Positions 18,952 through 27,841 of a stretch of 64,000 nt of DNA are shown here, one piece after another. Both the position numbers and the translations under genes were made by a program. Within the stretch, counting starts at the first letter, position 1. Each line of letters begins with the position of its first letter. The notes under the pieces were generated by a model, which ran no database searches, was not told the origin of the DNA, and was given only the letters and a program-made list of their open reading frames with translations. The DNA comes from Kribbella sp. NBC_00382 (GTDB lineage Bacteria; Actinomycetota; Actinomycetes; Propionibacteriales; Kribbellaceae), in contig NZ_CP107954.1 in the NCBI RefSeq assembly GCF_036067295.1, positions 3,844,001 to 3,908,000 of the forward strand, in the 5' to 3' direction.

Positions 18952-19453
18952 GGTCGACCTCCTCGGCGTCGTCGGCGAACTCGTGGACCAGCGGGGCCAG
19001 CCGGGCTCTGCCGCGGGACAGCCGGGCTTTGATAGTGCCTTCGGCGACGCCGAGCTGGGCCGCGATCTCCCGGATCGGGAGGTCGGCGATGTGGTGCAGC
19101 GTGATCGCTTCGCGCATCTCGTACGGGAGCTGTCGCAGCGCCTCGACCAGGGCGACCCGGTCGGCGGACAGGCCGGCGGTGGTCGTCGGTGCCAGGGCCT
19201 GCCGCGAGATCAGGCCGTGGAAGCGGGTGGCACGGCGGTAGCGGCTGCGCAGTACGTTCAAAGCGACCGTACGCAGCCACGCCTCCGGGTTGTCGACCTG
19301 AGCAAACCGCCGCGGCTTCTCGACCGCCTTGACGAACGCCTCCTGGACGGCGTCCTCGGCCTCACCGCGGTTGCCGCAGATCGCGAACAGCTGCCCGACC
19401 AGGCGCCGGTAACACCCCTCGTACAGCTCCCGGACCGATTCGTCCTCAGCCAT
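18944..19453 (-). CDS. ECF-type RNA polymerase sigma factor
   Basis: 169 residues with sigma region 2 (LYEGCYRRLVGQLFAICGNRGEAEDAVQEAF) and region 4 (LPYEMREAITLHHIADLPIREIAAQLGVAEGTIKARLSRGRARL), and no regions 1 or 3, as in ECF sigma factors. I chose ATG 19453, which has GGGGA 5 nt upstream; a GTG at 19474 is possible. It is translationally coupled to the BNR-repeat membrane protein. Confidence 0.92.
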   Translation of the reverse strand: MAEDESVRELYEGCYRRLVGQLFAICGNRGEAEDAVQEAFVKAVEKPRRFAQVDNPEAWLRTVALNVLRSRYRRATRFHGLISRQALAPTTTAGLSADRVALVEALRQLPYEMREAITLHHIADLPIREIAAQLGVAEGTIKARLSRGRARLAPLVHEFADDAEEVDHV

Positions 19454-19534
19454 CCCGTTCCCCAGCCATCCCACTCCCCAGGTTCGTCGCTTTCCCTCAA
19501 CGACTCCTGGCGAGTGGGTTCGGTTGCAGCCGGA

Positions 19535-20239
19535 TCAGACCCGGCGGAAGATCAGGGCTCGCTTGACCTCTTGGATGGCCTTGGTGACCTCGATGCCTCG
19601 GGGGCAGGCCTCGGTGCAGTTGAAGGTGGTGCGGCAGCGCCAGACGCCTTCCTTGTCGTTCAGGATCTCCAGCCGCTGCTCGGTACCTTCGTCGCGGCTG
19701 TCGAAGATGAACCGGTGGGCGCCGACGATCGCCTGCGGGCCGAAGTACTGGCCGTCGGACCAGAAGACCGGGCAGGACGTCGTGCAGGCGGCGCAGAGGA
19801 TGCACTTGGTGGTGTCGTCGAAGCGCTCCCGGTCGGACTGCGACTGGATCCGCTCGCGGCTCGGCTCGTGCCCGTCGGTGACCAGGAACGGCATGATGGA
19901 GCGGTACGCGTCGAAGAACGGCTCCATGTCGACGACCAGGTCCTTGAGCACCGGCAGGCCCTTGATCGGCTCGACGGTGATCTCCTTCTCCGGGTTCAGG
20001 TCCTTGATCAGCGTCTTGCAGGCCAGCCGGTTGCGGCCGTTGATCCGCATCGCGTCCGAGCCGCAGACGCCGTGCGCGCAGGACCGGCGGAACGTCAGCG
20101 TGCCGTCCTGCTCCCACTTGATCTTGTGCAGCGCGTCGAGCACCCGGTCGCCCGGCTGCAAGGTGACCGAGTAGGTCTTCCACTCGCTCTCGTCGAGCAC
20201 CTCGGGGTTGTACCGAAGGATCTTGACCTTGACGTCCAT
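19535..20239 (-). CDS. sdhB: Succinate dehydrogenase iron-sulfur subunit
   Basis: 234 residues. N-terminal ferredoxin-like domain with the [2Fe-2S] cysteines (SCAHGVCGSDAM...LAC) and a C-terminal domain with the [4Fe-4S]/[3Fe-4S] ligands (CILCAACTTSCP and CRTTFNCTEACPRG). It passes electrons from SdhA to the membrane subunits. It is the last gene of sdhCDAB, with its ATG one base from the sdhA stop region. Confidence 0.96.
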   Translation of the reverse strand: MDVKVKILRYNPEVLDESEWKTYSVTLQPGDRVLDALHKIKWEQDGTLTFRRSCAHGVCGSDAMRINGRNRLACKTLIKDLNPEKEITVEPIKGLPVLKDLVVDMEPFFDAYRSIMPFLVTDGHEPSRERIQSQSDRERFDDTTKCILCAACTTSCPVFWSDGQYFGPQAIVGAHRFIFDSRDEGTEQRLEILNDKEGVWRCRTTFNCTEACPRGIEVTKAIQEVKRALIFRRV

Positions 20240-21981
20240 CAGTACTTCCGCTCCATCGGCTTGTAACGGGTCTGTACGACCGGCTTGTAGTCCAGCCGGA
20301 TGTTCACGTTGCCCTCGTCGTCGACCGACCGGTAGGCCATCGTGTGCCGCATGAAGTTCACGTCGTCACGCTTGTCGTAATCCTCGCGGAAGTGCCCGCC
20401 ACGGGACTCCTTGCGGGCCAGCGCCGACACGACCAGTACCTCGGCCAGGTCGAGCAGGAAGCCCAGCTCGACGGCCTCCAGCAGATCGGTGTTGAACCGT
20501 TTGCCCTTGTCCTGCACGGAAACCTGGGCGAATCGTTGCTTCAGGCCCTCGATGTCGCTGAGCGCCTGCTTGAGCGAGCCCTCGGTCCGGTACACCTGCG
20601 CGTTGATGTCCATCGTGGCCTGCAGGTCGGTCCGGATCGCGGCCACCCGCTCGGTGCCGGTGGCATTGCGCATGCCCTCGATCAGGTCGACCACGAAGGC
20701 TTCAGGTGCCTGCGGCAACTCTTCGAAAACAGCTGTTTCGGCGTACTCCGCGGCCGCGATCCCCGCCCGCCGGCCGAACACGTTGATGTCCAGCAGCGAG
20801 TTGGTGCCGAGCCGGTTGGCGCCGTGGACCGAGACGCAGGCGACCTCGCCGGCGGCGTACAGGCCGGGGATGACGTCCTCGTTGGTGGCCAGCGCCTCGC
20901 CCTTGATGTTCGTCGGGATGCCGCCCATCGCGTAGTGCGCGGTCGGGAACACCGGGATCTGTTCGGTATAAGGCTCGACGCCCAGGTACGTCCGGGCGAA
21001 CTCGGTGATGTCCGGCAGCTTGGCATCGATGTGCGCCGGCTCGAGGTGGGTCAGGTCGAGCATCACGTAGGCCTTGTCGGGCCCGCAGCCGCGGCCTTCC
21101 CGTACTTCGTTCGCCATCGCGCGGGCCACCATGTCGCGCGGCGCGAGGTCCTTCACCGTCGGCGCGTACCGCTCCATGAAGCGCTCGTTGTCGCTGTTCC
21201 GCAGGATTCCGCCCTCACCCCGAGCGGCCTCCGACAGCAGTACGCCGAGGCCGGCGAGGCCGGTCGGGTGGAACTGGAAGAACTCCATGTCCTCCAGCGG
21301 CAGCCCCTTGCGCCAGACGATGCCCATCCCGTCGCCGGTCAGCGTGTGCGCGTTCGACGTGGTCCGGAAGACCTTGCCGAAGCCGCCGGAGGCGAACACG
21401 ATCGACTTGGCGCTGAAGATGTGCAGCTCGCCGGTGGCCAGCTCGTACGCGACCACGCCGGTCGCCTTGCCGGCCACCATCAGCAGGTCGAGCACGTAGA
21501 ACTCGTTGAAGAACTCCACGTTCTGCTTGATGCACTGCTGGTACAGCGTCTGCAGGATCATGTGGCCGGTACGGTCCGCCGCGAAGCAGGAGCGCCGGAC
21601 GACCGCCTCGCCGTGGTTGCGGGTGTGGCCGCCGAAGAAGCGCTGGTCGATCTTGCCCTCGGCCGTCCGGTTGAAGGGAAGGCCCATCTTCTCAAGGTCG
21701 AGTACCGCGTCGACGGCCTCGCGGCACATCACCTCGGCGGCGTCCTGGTCGACCAGGAAGTCACCGCCCTTGACGGTGTCGAAGGTGTGCCACTCCCAGT
21801 TGTCCTCCTCGACGTTGGCCAGCGCGGCGCACATGCCGCCCTGGGCCGCGCCGGTGTGCGACCGGGTCGGGTAGAGCTTGGTGAGCACCGCGGTCCGCGT
21901 GCGCTTGCTGGACTCCAGAGCGGCGCGCATACCCGCTCCGCCCGCGCCGACGATGACCACGTCGTACTGGTGGCGCTGCAT
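20239..21981 (-). CDS. sdhA: Succinate dehydrogenase flavoprotein subunit
   Basis: 580 residues. N-terminal FAD-binding GAGGAGMRAAL, the covalent-flavin His in RSHTGAAQGG, the HPTG substrate loop and a C-terminal RSVDDEGNVNIRLDYKPV tail are all present. It oxidises succinate to fumarate (TCA cycle and respiratory complex II). It abuts sdhB and follows sdhD by 12 nt. Confidence 0.97.
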   Translation of the reverse strand: MQRHQYDVVIVGAGGAGMRAALESSKRTRTAVLTKLYPTRSHTGAAQGGMCAALANVEEDNWEWHTFDTVKGGDFLVDQDAAEVMCREAVDAVLDLEKMGLPFNRTAEGKIDQRFFGGHTRNHGEAVVRRSCFAADRTGHMILQTLYQQCIKQNVEFFNEFYVLDLLMVAGKATGVVAYELATGELHIFSAKSIVFASGGFGKVFRTTSNAHTLTGDGMGIVWRKGLPLEDMEFFQFHPTGLAGLGVLLSEAARGEGGILRNSDNERFMERYAPTVKDLAPRDMVARAMANEVREGRGCGPDKAYVMLDLTHLEPAHIDAKLPDITEFARTYLGVEPYTEQIPVFPTAHYAMGGIPTNIKGEALATNEDVIPGLYAAGEVACVSVHGANRLGTNSLLDINVFGRRAGIAAAEYAETAVFEELPQAPEAFVVDLIEGMRNATGTERVAAIRTDLQATMDINAQVYRTEGSLKQALSDIEGLKQRFAQVSVQDKGKRFNTDLLEAVELGFLLDLAEVLVVSALARKESRGGHFREDYDKRDDVNFMRHTMAYRSVDDEGNVNIRLDYKPVVQTRYKPMERKY

Positions 21982-21993
21982 AAGAAACTGTCC

Positions 21994-22449
21994 TTACTTG
22001 CAGACCGACAGCGTGGAGCTGGGGTCGAGGCAGGGATCGAAGGTGAAGATGACCAGGGTGCCGAGCACGACGATCACGATCGCCGCGGTGATCAGCAGCG
22101 CCTTGAGCCAGAACCTGGTCTGGTCCTTCTCGGCGTAGTCGTTGATGATCGTGCGCATCCCGTTGGTGCCGTGCAGCATCGCCAGCCACAGCATCAGCAG
22201 GTCCCAGACCTGCCACAGCGGGTTGGCCCACTTGCCGGCCACGAAGCCGAAGTCGAGCGCGGTGATCCCGCCGCCGAGCATCAGGTTGGTGAACAGGTGG
22301 CCGAGGACCAGCACCACCAGGGCGATGCCGGACAGCCGCATGAACAACCAGCTGTAGAGCTCGAAGTTGGTCTGGCCGGAACGGTTGCGGCCGCCGCCCT
22401 TGAGTGAGCGGGACCGGCTGGAGGAGCGCGGGGCTGCGATCTCGGACAT
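21994..22449 (-). CDS. sdhD: Succinate dehydrogenase membrane anchor subunit
   Basis: 151 residues with three transmembrane helices. The first contains RLSGIALVVLVLGHLFTNLML, whose His is the likely haem b ligand, and the HGTNGMRTIINDYAE segment after helix two is typical of actinobacterial SdhD. I chose ATG 22449, which starts MSEIAAP and lies 2 nt after the sdhC stop. Confidence 0.92.
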   Translation of the reverse strand: MSEIAAPRSSSRSRSLKGGGRNRSGQTNFELYSWLFMRLSGIALVVLVLGHLFTNLMLGGGITALDFGFVAGKWANPLWQVWDLLMLWLAMLHGTNGMRTIINDYAEKDQTRFWLKALLITAAIVIVVLGTLVIFTFDPCLDPSSTLSVCK

Positions 22450-22451
22450 GG

Positions 22452-22832
22452 TCACTCCCCGCCGAAGACGTGGCTCAGGTGCCGGATCACGAACGGCACG
22501 AACAACAGCACCCAGACCACGCCGACGCCGATCATCAGCTTGCGCTGGTGCCGCGGGCCCTTGGCCCAGAAGTCGATCAGGATCAGCCGGATGCCGTTGA
22601 AGGCGTGGAACAGGATGGCCCCGACCAGGCCGACCTCCATCAGGCCGACGATCGGGTTCTTGTAGGTGCCGATCACCTCGTTGTAGGCCTCGGGGGAGAC
22701 CCGGACCAGCGCGGTGTCGAGCACGTGCACGAGGAGGAAGAAGAAGATCCCGACGCCGGTGATCCGATGCGCCACCCACGACCACATGCCCTCGTGGCCG
22801 CGGTACAGGGTGCCGACTGGCTTGCTGGGCAA
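22452..22832 (-). CDS. sdhC: Succinate dehydrogenase cytochrome b556 subunit
   Basis: 126 residues and three helices. The conserved TLYRGHEGMWSWVAHRITGVGIFFFLLVHVLDT segment is typical, with Ser/Arg quinone-site residues and a haem-ligand His. The start is decided by a GGAGG 6 nt upstream of a TTG at 22832; no ATG or GTG gives the conserved KPVGTLYRG beginning. It is the first gene of the sdh operon; the promoter must lie in 22833-23000. Confidence 0.9.
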   Translation of the reverse strand: MPSKPVGTLYRGHEGMWSWVAHRITGVGIFFFLLVHVLDTALVRVSPEAYNEVIGTYKNPIVGLMEVGLVGAILFHAFNGIRLILIDFWAKGPRHQRKLMIGVGVVWVLLFVPFVIRHLSHVFGGE

Positions 22833-23058
22833 ACCGATCCTCCGATCGGACGACAGACCAGAGCCGGTACGCGCGGCGACTCCGGGGCGTCGGTTCAGCA
22901 AAGGGGCCGCGATCGGCTCGACCCGGCGGGAACCAGGCCGTTCTTGATGGTATCCCCGCCCCACCCCCGCACAGCCCCACTCCCGTGTGACATCGCTCTC
23001 GGAGAGCCTTTCCGGGCCTAGCGTGGGGTCAGCTGAGACGACGATGGAGGGGATGTCA

Positions 23059-23874
23059 GTGAGTTTCTGGATCTGTGAGACCTGTGCGGTCGAGCACTCC
23101 GAGCAGGTCGAGGTGTGTGCCATCTGCGCGGACGAGCGGCAGTGGGTACCGGCCGACGGGCAGCACTGGACCACGCTTGAGGCGCTGTCCGCCGCCGGGT
23201 ACAAGGTGGAGGTCAAGGAGGTCGAGCCCGGTCTGCACGGGGTGACCTCGACGCCGAGCGCCGGGATCGGTCAGCAGTCGATGGTTGTCCAGACCGCTGA
23301 GGGCAACCTGCTGTGGGACCCGATCGGGTACCTCGACGACGAGGCCGTTGAGCAGGTGCGGGCACTGGGCGAGGTGAAGGCGATCATCGCGAGTCATCCG
23401 CACATGTACGGCGTACAGGTCGAGTGGAGCAAGCGGCTCGGCGGTGCGCCGGTGTATGTGTCGGAGGCCGACAAGCAGTGGGTGGCGCGGGACGACGAGG
23501 CGATCAAGACGTGGTCGGGCACGCTCGACCTGCTGCCGGGCGTGACGCTGATCCAGCCCGGCGGTCATTTCGCGGGCAGCGCGGTCGTGCACTGGGCGGA
23601 AGGGGCCGAGGGCAAGGGAGTGATCCTGGCCGGCGACACCATCTTCGCCAACCCGGACCGTACGTCGGTGAGCTTCATGCGCAGCTACCCGAACCGCATC
23701 CCGCTGTCCGGCGCCGTCGTCGACCGGGTCGCCAAAGCTTTGGACGTCTTCGAGTACGACCGGCTGTACGGCAACTTCGGGGCGTCCATCCCCGTCGATG
23801 CCCGGGCAGTCGTCCGGTTCTCGGCCGATCGCCACGCAGCCTGGGCGCGTGGCGACTACGACCATCTGACCTAA
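23059..23874 (+). CDS. Metallo-beta-lactamase-fold protein with N-terminal Cys4 zinc-ribbon
   Basis: 271 residues. Residues 6-23 hold two CxxC pairs (CETC, CAIC) like a rubredoxin or zinc-ribbon knuckle. The MBL part has SHPHMYG (in place of the usual HxHxD), GGHFAGS and GDTIFA, so the metal site is partial. The hydrolase reaction is unknown. I chose GTG 23059 because GGAGGGG ends 6 nt before it; ATGs at 23044 and 23053 overlap that site. It is divergent from sdhC and converges with a glycosyltransferase gene, overlapping it by 4 bp. Confidence 0.75.
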   Translation: MSFWICETCAVEHSEQVEVCAICADERQWVPADGQHWTTLEALSAAGYKVEVKEVEPGLHGVTSTPSAGIGQQSMVVQTAEGNLLWDPIGYLDDEAVEQVRALGEVKAIIASHPHMYGVQVEWSKRLGGAPVYVSEADKQWVARDDEAIKTWSGTLDLLPGVTLIQPGGHFAGSAVVHWAEGAEGKGVILAGDTIFANPDRTSVSFMRSYPNRIPLSGAVVDRVAKALDVFEYDRLYGNFGASIPVDARAVVRFSADRHAAWARGDYDHLT

Positions 23875-24974
23875 GCCGCTAGGCGTTTCAGCGCCAGACG
23901 CGTGTGCAGGTTGAGCATGTGCTGGATGCAGGAGTCCCAGTCGTAGAGCTCGGCCCGCTGACGGGCCGCAGCTCTACGGCCGGGGACCTTGGCCAGCTCC
24001 AGTACTGCGTCCGCAAGCGCTGCCGGCGTCGGGCGTCCCCAGCGGCCGCAGGTCTCGTCGACCAGCTCCCGCGCTCCACCAGTGTCGGCGGTGACTACCG
24101 GCGTACCGGCCGCCAGCGCCTCCAGTACTGCGAGCCCGAACGTCTCGCCCGGGCAGACCGAGAGCGCGATGTCCGCCTCGGCCAAGTGGCGGGCCAGCTT
24201 GACCCGGCCGTCGACGTACCCGTGGAAGGTGATCGGCGCGCGGCCGGCGATCGCGATCAACTCGTCGAGGTGCGGCCCGGAGCCGTAGACATCCATCCGC
24301 AGCTTCACACCCCGCTTGTGCAACTCGGCCGCGGTGGCGACCGCCAGGTGCGGACTCTTCTCGCGGGACAACCGCCCGGCGTGTACGAGCTTCAGTACGC
24401 CGTCGTCCGCAGGCGTGGCCAACGACGGGTGGAAGGTCTCCAGGTCGACGCCGAGCGGGATCCGGACGAGTGGCGTGGTGACCTCGTCGAACTCGGCCGC
24501 CGCGTAACGAGACGTCACCACGACAGCGTCGTACGTCCGGCTGAGCAGCCGATACAGCGCACCGACGCCCGCGGCGACACCCAGTTGGCGGCCGGTCCGC
24601 AACGACAGCATCGCGTCGAGACGCTCGTGGCTGAACAGCACCGAGCCGATCTCGTTCTTCCGCGCCCACCTTGCCACCGGCAACAAAGTGGACTTGTCGG
24701 AGATCTCGACGGTGGTCGGCCGGAAGCGCTCCAGCGTCTCGATCACCTTCCACGGGTCGGTGATGAGCCGGTAGCCGCCGCCGACCTTGGGCGCCTTCAT
24801 CCGGACGATCGTGCCGACCTCGGTCTCGATCACGCTGTCCCGCTCGCCGGGCGTGATCAGGATCCGCTCGGCACCGGCCTCGCAGTACCCCTGGCCGAGA
24901 TGCTCGATCGCGGTCCGCATCCCGCCCGAGGTCGGTCCGACGAAGTTGGCCAGCTGCGCGATCCGTAGATTCAT
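23871..24974 (-). CDS. GT4 family glycosyltransferase (PimB/mannosyltransferase-like)
   Basis: 367 residues, GT-B fold. A Gly-rich N-terminal loop (VGPTSGGMRTAIEHLG), the HAGRLSREKSPHLAV hinge and the C-terminal EX7E donor motif (ETFGLAVLE) identify a retaining GT4 enzyme using a nucleotide sugar, probably GDP-mannose or UDP-glucose. Its ATG overlaps the preceding glycosyltransferase stop by 4 bp, so both act in one pathway, plausibly phosphatidylinositol mannoside/lipoglycan or another glycolipid. The acceptor is not deducible. Confidence 0.87.
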   Translation of the reverse strand: MNLRIAQLANFVGPTSGGMRTAIEHLGQGYCEAGAERILITPGERDSVIETEVGTIVRMKAPKVGGGYRLITDPWKVIETLERFRPTTVEISDKSTLLPVARWARKNEIGSVLFSHERLDAMLSLRTGRQLGVAAGVGALYRLLSRTYDAVVVTSRYAAAEFDEVTTPLVRIPLGVDLETFHPSLATPADDGVLKLVHAGRLSREKSPHLAVATAAELHKRGVKLRMDVYGSGPHLDELIAIAGRAPITFHGYVDGRVKLARHLAEADIALSVCPGETFGLAVLEALAAGTPVVTADTGGARELVDETCGRWGRPTPAALADAVLELAKVPGRRAAARQRAELYDWDSCIQHMLNLHTRLALKRLAA

Positions 24975-26119
24975 GCGGCCCGCCGGGAGCGTGATCCGCG
25001 GGGCAGAGCCTGGGCAGCAGCCTCTTGCAGCACCTCGGCGTAGTGCTTGTTCACCAGGTCGTCAACCACAGCAGGCCAGGTCCTTGTCTGTACTCGTCGT
25101 TGCCCGGCATCCGCCATGGCTCGGCGCTGGATCGGGTCGTCCAGCATCTGCGCGACCGCCTGCCGCAGCGATCCGGGCTGACCGGGCTCGAACAGCAACC
25201 CCGTCACTCCCGGCCGGATCAGGTCGAGCGGCCCGCCGGCGGCCGGACCAACCGTCGCGACCCCGGAGGCCTGCGCCTCCTGGATGGTTTGGCAGAAGGT
25301 CTCGTGCTCACCGGTGTGCACGAAGACGTCCAGCCCGGCGAAGATCGAGGCCAGGTCGGTACCGCGGCGCATCCCCAGGAACGTTGCGTTGGGCAATGCA
25401 TGCTCCAGACTCGCGCGGTCCGGCCCGTCGCCGACGATCACCAGCTGACAGTCCAGCCCGTCCAGCTCGGCCAGCCGCTTGACCTTCTTCTCCGCGGCCA
25501 GCCGGCCGACGTACCCGACGATCGGCTTGCCGTCCGGCGAGATCTCCCGGCGCCAGCGCTCGTCGCGGTTGGCCGGGTCGAACAGGTCGAGGTTCACCCC
25601 GCGGCCCCAGGTGTGCACGCGCGGTACCCCAGCCTGTACCAGCTGAGCGACCGACGCTGACGACGGCGCCAACGTGCGATCCGCCCGCGAGTGCACCCGC
25701 CGGATCCAGGCCGTGATCCCCCGATCCGCCTTCGCGAACCACGGATACTGCCGGGCGAACGCGGCCAGGTCGGTCTGGAAGATCGCCACCGTCGGCAGCC
25801 CGAGCCGGCGCGCGCTGCGCAGCCCGTACGCGCCGATGATGAAGGGGGACGCCAGGTGAACGAGGTCCGGCTTGAAGTCCGCCATCGCGCGTTCGATCGC
25901 CGGGTCGGGCAGCCCGACCGGGAACTCCTTGTAGCCGGGGATCCCGAAGCTGCGGGCCCGGATCACCCGGACGCCCTGGTACGTGTCGGGCCCGGGCCCG
26001 GCGGCGATGATCAGCAGCTGGTGCCCGTGGGCCAGCAGCCGATCGGCGACGTGGCGAGCTGTGTTCGCCACACCATTGATCTGCGGCAGGAAGGACTCGG
26101 CGACCATCACTATGCGCAC
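24971..26119 (-). CDS. GT4 family GDP-mannose-type glycosyltransferase (MgtA/PimB-like)
   Basis: 382 residues. The N-terminus MVAESFLPQINGVANTARHVADRL, the FQTDLAAFARQYPWF segment and GYVGRLAAEKKVKRLAEL closely resemble MgtA/PimB-type alpha-mannosyltransferases; the EX7E motif reads ETFCQTIQE. The start is GTG 26119 (VRIVMVAES), supported by the family N-terminus; the longer open frame is antisense to the mutase gene. It is the first gene of a two-gene operon with the GT4 gene downstream. Confidence 0.87.
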   Translation of the reverse strand: MRIVMVAESFLPQINGVANTARHVADRLLAHGHQLLIIAAGPGPDTYQGVRVIRARSFGIPGYKEFPVGLPDPAIERAMADFKPDLVHLASPFIIGAYGLRSARRLGLPTVAIFQTDLAAFARQYPWFAKADRGITAWIRRVHSRADRTLAPSSASVAQLVQAGVPRVHTWGRGVNLDLFDPANRDERWRREISPDGKPIVGYVGRLAAEKKVKRLAELDGLDCQLVIVGDGPDRASLEHALPNATFLGMRRGTDLASIFAGLDVFVHTGEHETFCQTIQEAQASGVATVGPAAGGPLDLIRPGVTGLLFEPGQPGSLRQAVAQMLDDPIQRRAMADAGQRRVQTRTWPAVVDDLVNKHYAEVLQEAAAQALPRGSRSRRAA

Positions 26120-26260
26120 ACTGTGAGGTTCCCGACCCCGCATGAACCCTGGGCGACACTCCCGTGACACGGCGTGGATCGCCTGTCGACAACAAAGGGT
26201 GCTGGATCTCACCAGCCCGGTGCATACCAGTGGTGGGGTGGTTCGGCCTACGGTTGAGGG

Positions 26261-27841
26261 ATGAGTCATCAGACCGAGTCGGGATGGGACTTCGAGGCGG
26301 TCTACGGGCCGGACAAGCTCGAAGGGTTCGACGCAGCGGAGAAGCTGGGCGCACCGGGGGAGTATCCGTTCACCCGGGGCGTCTATCCGACCATGTACAC
26401 CCAACGGCCGTGGACGATGCGGCAGTACGCCGGGTTCGGCACCGCCGCCGAGTCGAACCAGCGGTACCACCAGCTGATCGACGCCGGCACGATGGGACTG
26501 TCGGTCGCCTTCGACCTGCCGACCCAGATGGGCTACGACTCCGACGCGGAGATCGCCTCCGGCGAGGTCGGCAAGGTCGGGGTGGCGATCGACTCGATCG
26601 ACGACATGCGGGTGCTGTTCGACCGGATCCCGCTGGACCAGGTCTCCACCTCGATGACGATCAACGCGCCCGGCTCGGTGCTGTTGCTGCTCTACCAACT
26701 CGTCGCGGAGGAGCAGGGCGTCTCCGGCGACAAGCTCACCGGCACGATCCAGAACGACGTGCTGAAGGAGTACATCGCCCGCGGCACCTACATCTACCCG
26801 CCGAAGGAGTCGCTGCGGCTGATCAGCGACATCTTCGCGTACTGCCAGACCGAACTGCCGCGCTGGAACACGATCTCGATCTCCGGCTACCACATGGCCG
26901 AGGCCGGCGCGACGCCCGCGCAGGAGATCGCCTTCACGCTGGCCGACGGGATCGAGTACGTCCGGACGGCGGTCGCGGCCGGCCTCGACGTCGACACCTT
27001 CGCCCCGCGCCTGAGCTTCTTCTTCGTCTCCCGCACCACCCTGCTCGAGGAGGTCGCCAAGTTCCGCGCGGCCCGCCGGATCTGGGCGCAGGTGATGCGC
27101 GACGAGTTCGGCGCGAAGAACCCCAAGTCGCTGATGCTGCGCTTCCACACCCAGACCGCCGGGGTCCAGCTGACCGCACAACAGCCCGAGGTCAACCTGG
27201 TCCGGGTCGCGATCCAGGGCCTGGCCGCCGTGCTCGGTGGCACCCAGTCGCTGCACACCAACTCGTACGACGAAGCGATCGCGCTACCGACCGAGAAGGC
27301 GGCCCGGCTCGCGTTGCGCACCCAGCAGGTGCTCGCGTACGAGACCGACATCACCGCGACCGTCGATCCGTTCGCCGGCTCGTACGTCGTCGAGTCACTG
27401 ACCGATGAGGTCGAGGCGGCTGCGCGCGAGCTGATGGACCAGGTCGAGGAGTTCGGCGGCGCGGTCGCGGCGATCGAGAAGGGCTTCCAGAAACAGGAGA
27501 TCGAGCGGTCGGCGTACCGGATCGCGCAGGAGATCGACTCGGCCGAGCGGGTTGTCGTCGGGCTGAACAAGTACCGCGTGGCCGAGGAAGAGCCCTACGA
27601 GCCGCTCCGGGTGAACCCGCTGATCGAGGCGCAGCAGGTCGAGCGCCTCGCCAGGCTCCGCGTTGAACGCGATCAGGCAGCCGTCGACAAGGCCCTCACC
27701 GACCTCCAGAACGCTGCCCGAGGCAACGACAACTGCCTCTACCCGATGAAGGAAGCGCTCAAGGCCCGCGCGACGGTCGGCGAGGTCAGCAACGCCCTTC
27801 GCGCGGTCTGGGGCGTGTACGTCCCCGCCGACACCTTCTAG
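26261..27841 (+). CDS. Acyl-CoA mutase large subunit (methylmalonyl-CoA mutase type), no B12 domain
   Basis: 526 residues forming only the TIM-barrel part of a B12-dependent mutase. [25 protein letters not shown] and [11 protein letters not shown] are standard. By eye alignment to the P. shermanii enzyme, Tyr46 ([10 protein letters not shown]) corresponds to Tyr89, and Arg186 ([11 protein letters not shown]) to Arg207, the residues that bind the carboxyl group of methylmalonyl-CoA; isobutyryl-CoA mutases have Phe and Gln there. His211 matches the B12-facing His244. The C-terminal cobalamin-binding domain is absent, so a small subunit must come from another locus. Its 3' end overlaps the M20 gene by 4 bp. 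Confidence 0.88.
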   Translation: MSHQTESGWDFEAVYGPDKLEGFDAAEKLGAPGEYPFTRGVYPTMYTQRPWTMRQYAGFGTAAESNQRYHQLIDAGTMGLSVAFDLPTQMGYDSDAEIASGEVGKVGVAIDSIDDMRVLFDRIPLDQVSTSMTINAPGSVLLLLYQLVAEEQGVSGDKLTGTIQNDVLKEYIARGTYIYPPKESLRLISDIFAYCQTELPRWNTISISGYHMAEAGATPAQEIAFTLADGIEYVRTAVAAGLDVDTFAPRLSFFFVSRTTLLEEVAKFRAARRIWAQVMRDEFGAKNPKSLMLRFHTQTAGVQLTAQQPEVNLVRVAIQGLAAVLGGTQSLHTNSYDEAIALPTEKAARLALRTQQVLAYETDITATVDPFAGSYVVESLTDEVEAAARELMDQVEEFGGAVAAIEKGFQKQEIERSAYRIAQEIDSAERVVVGLNKYRVAEEEPYEPLRVNPLIEAQQVERLARLRVERDQAAVDKALTDLQNAARGNDNCLYPMKEALKARATVGEVSNALRAVWGVYVPADTF

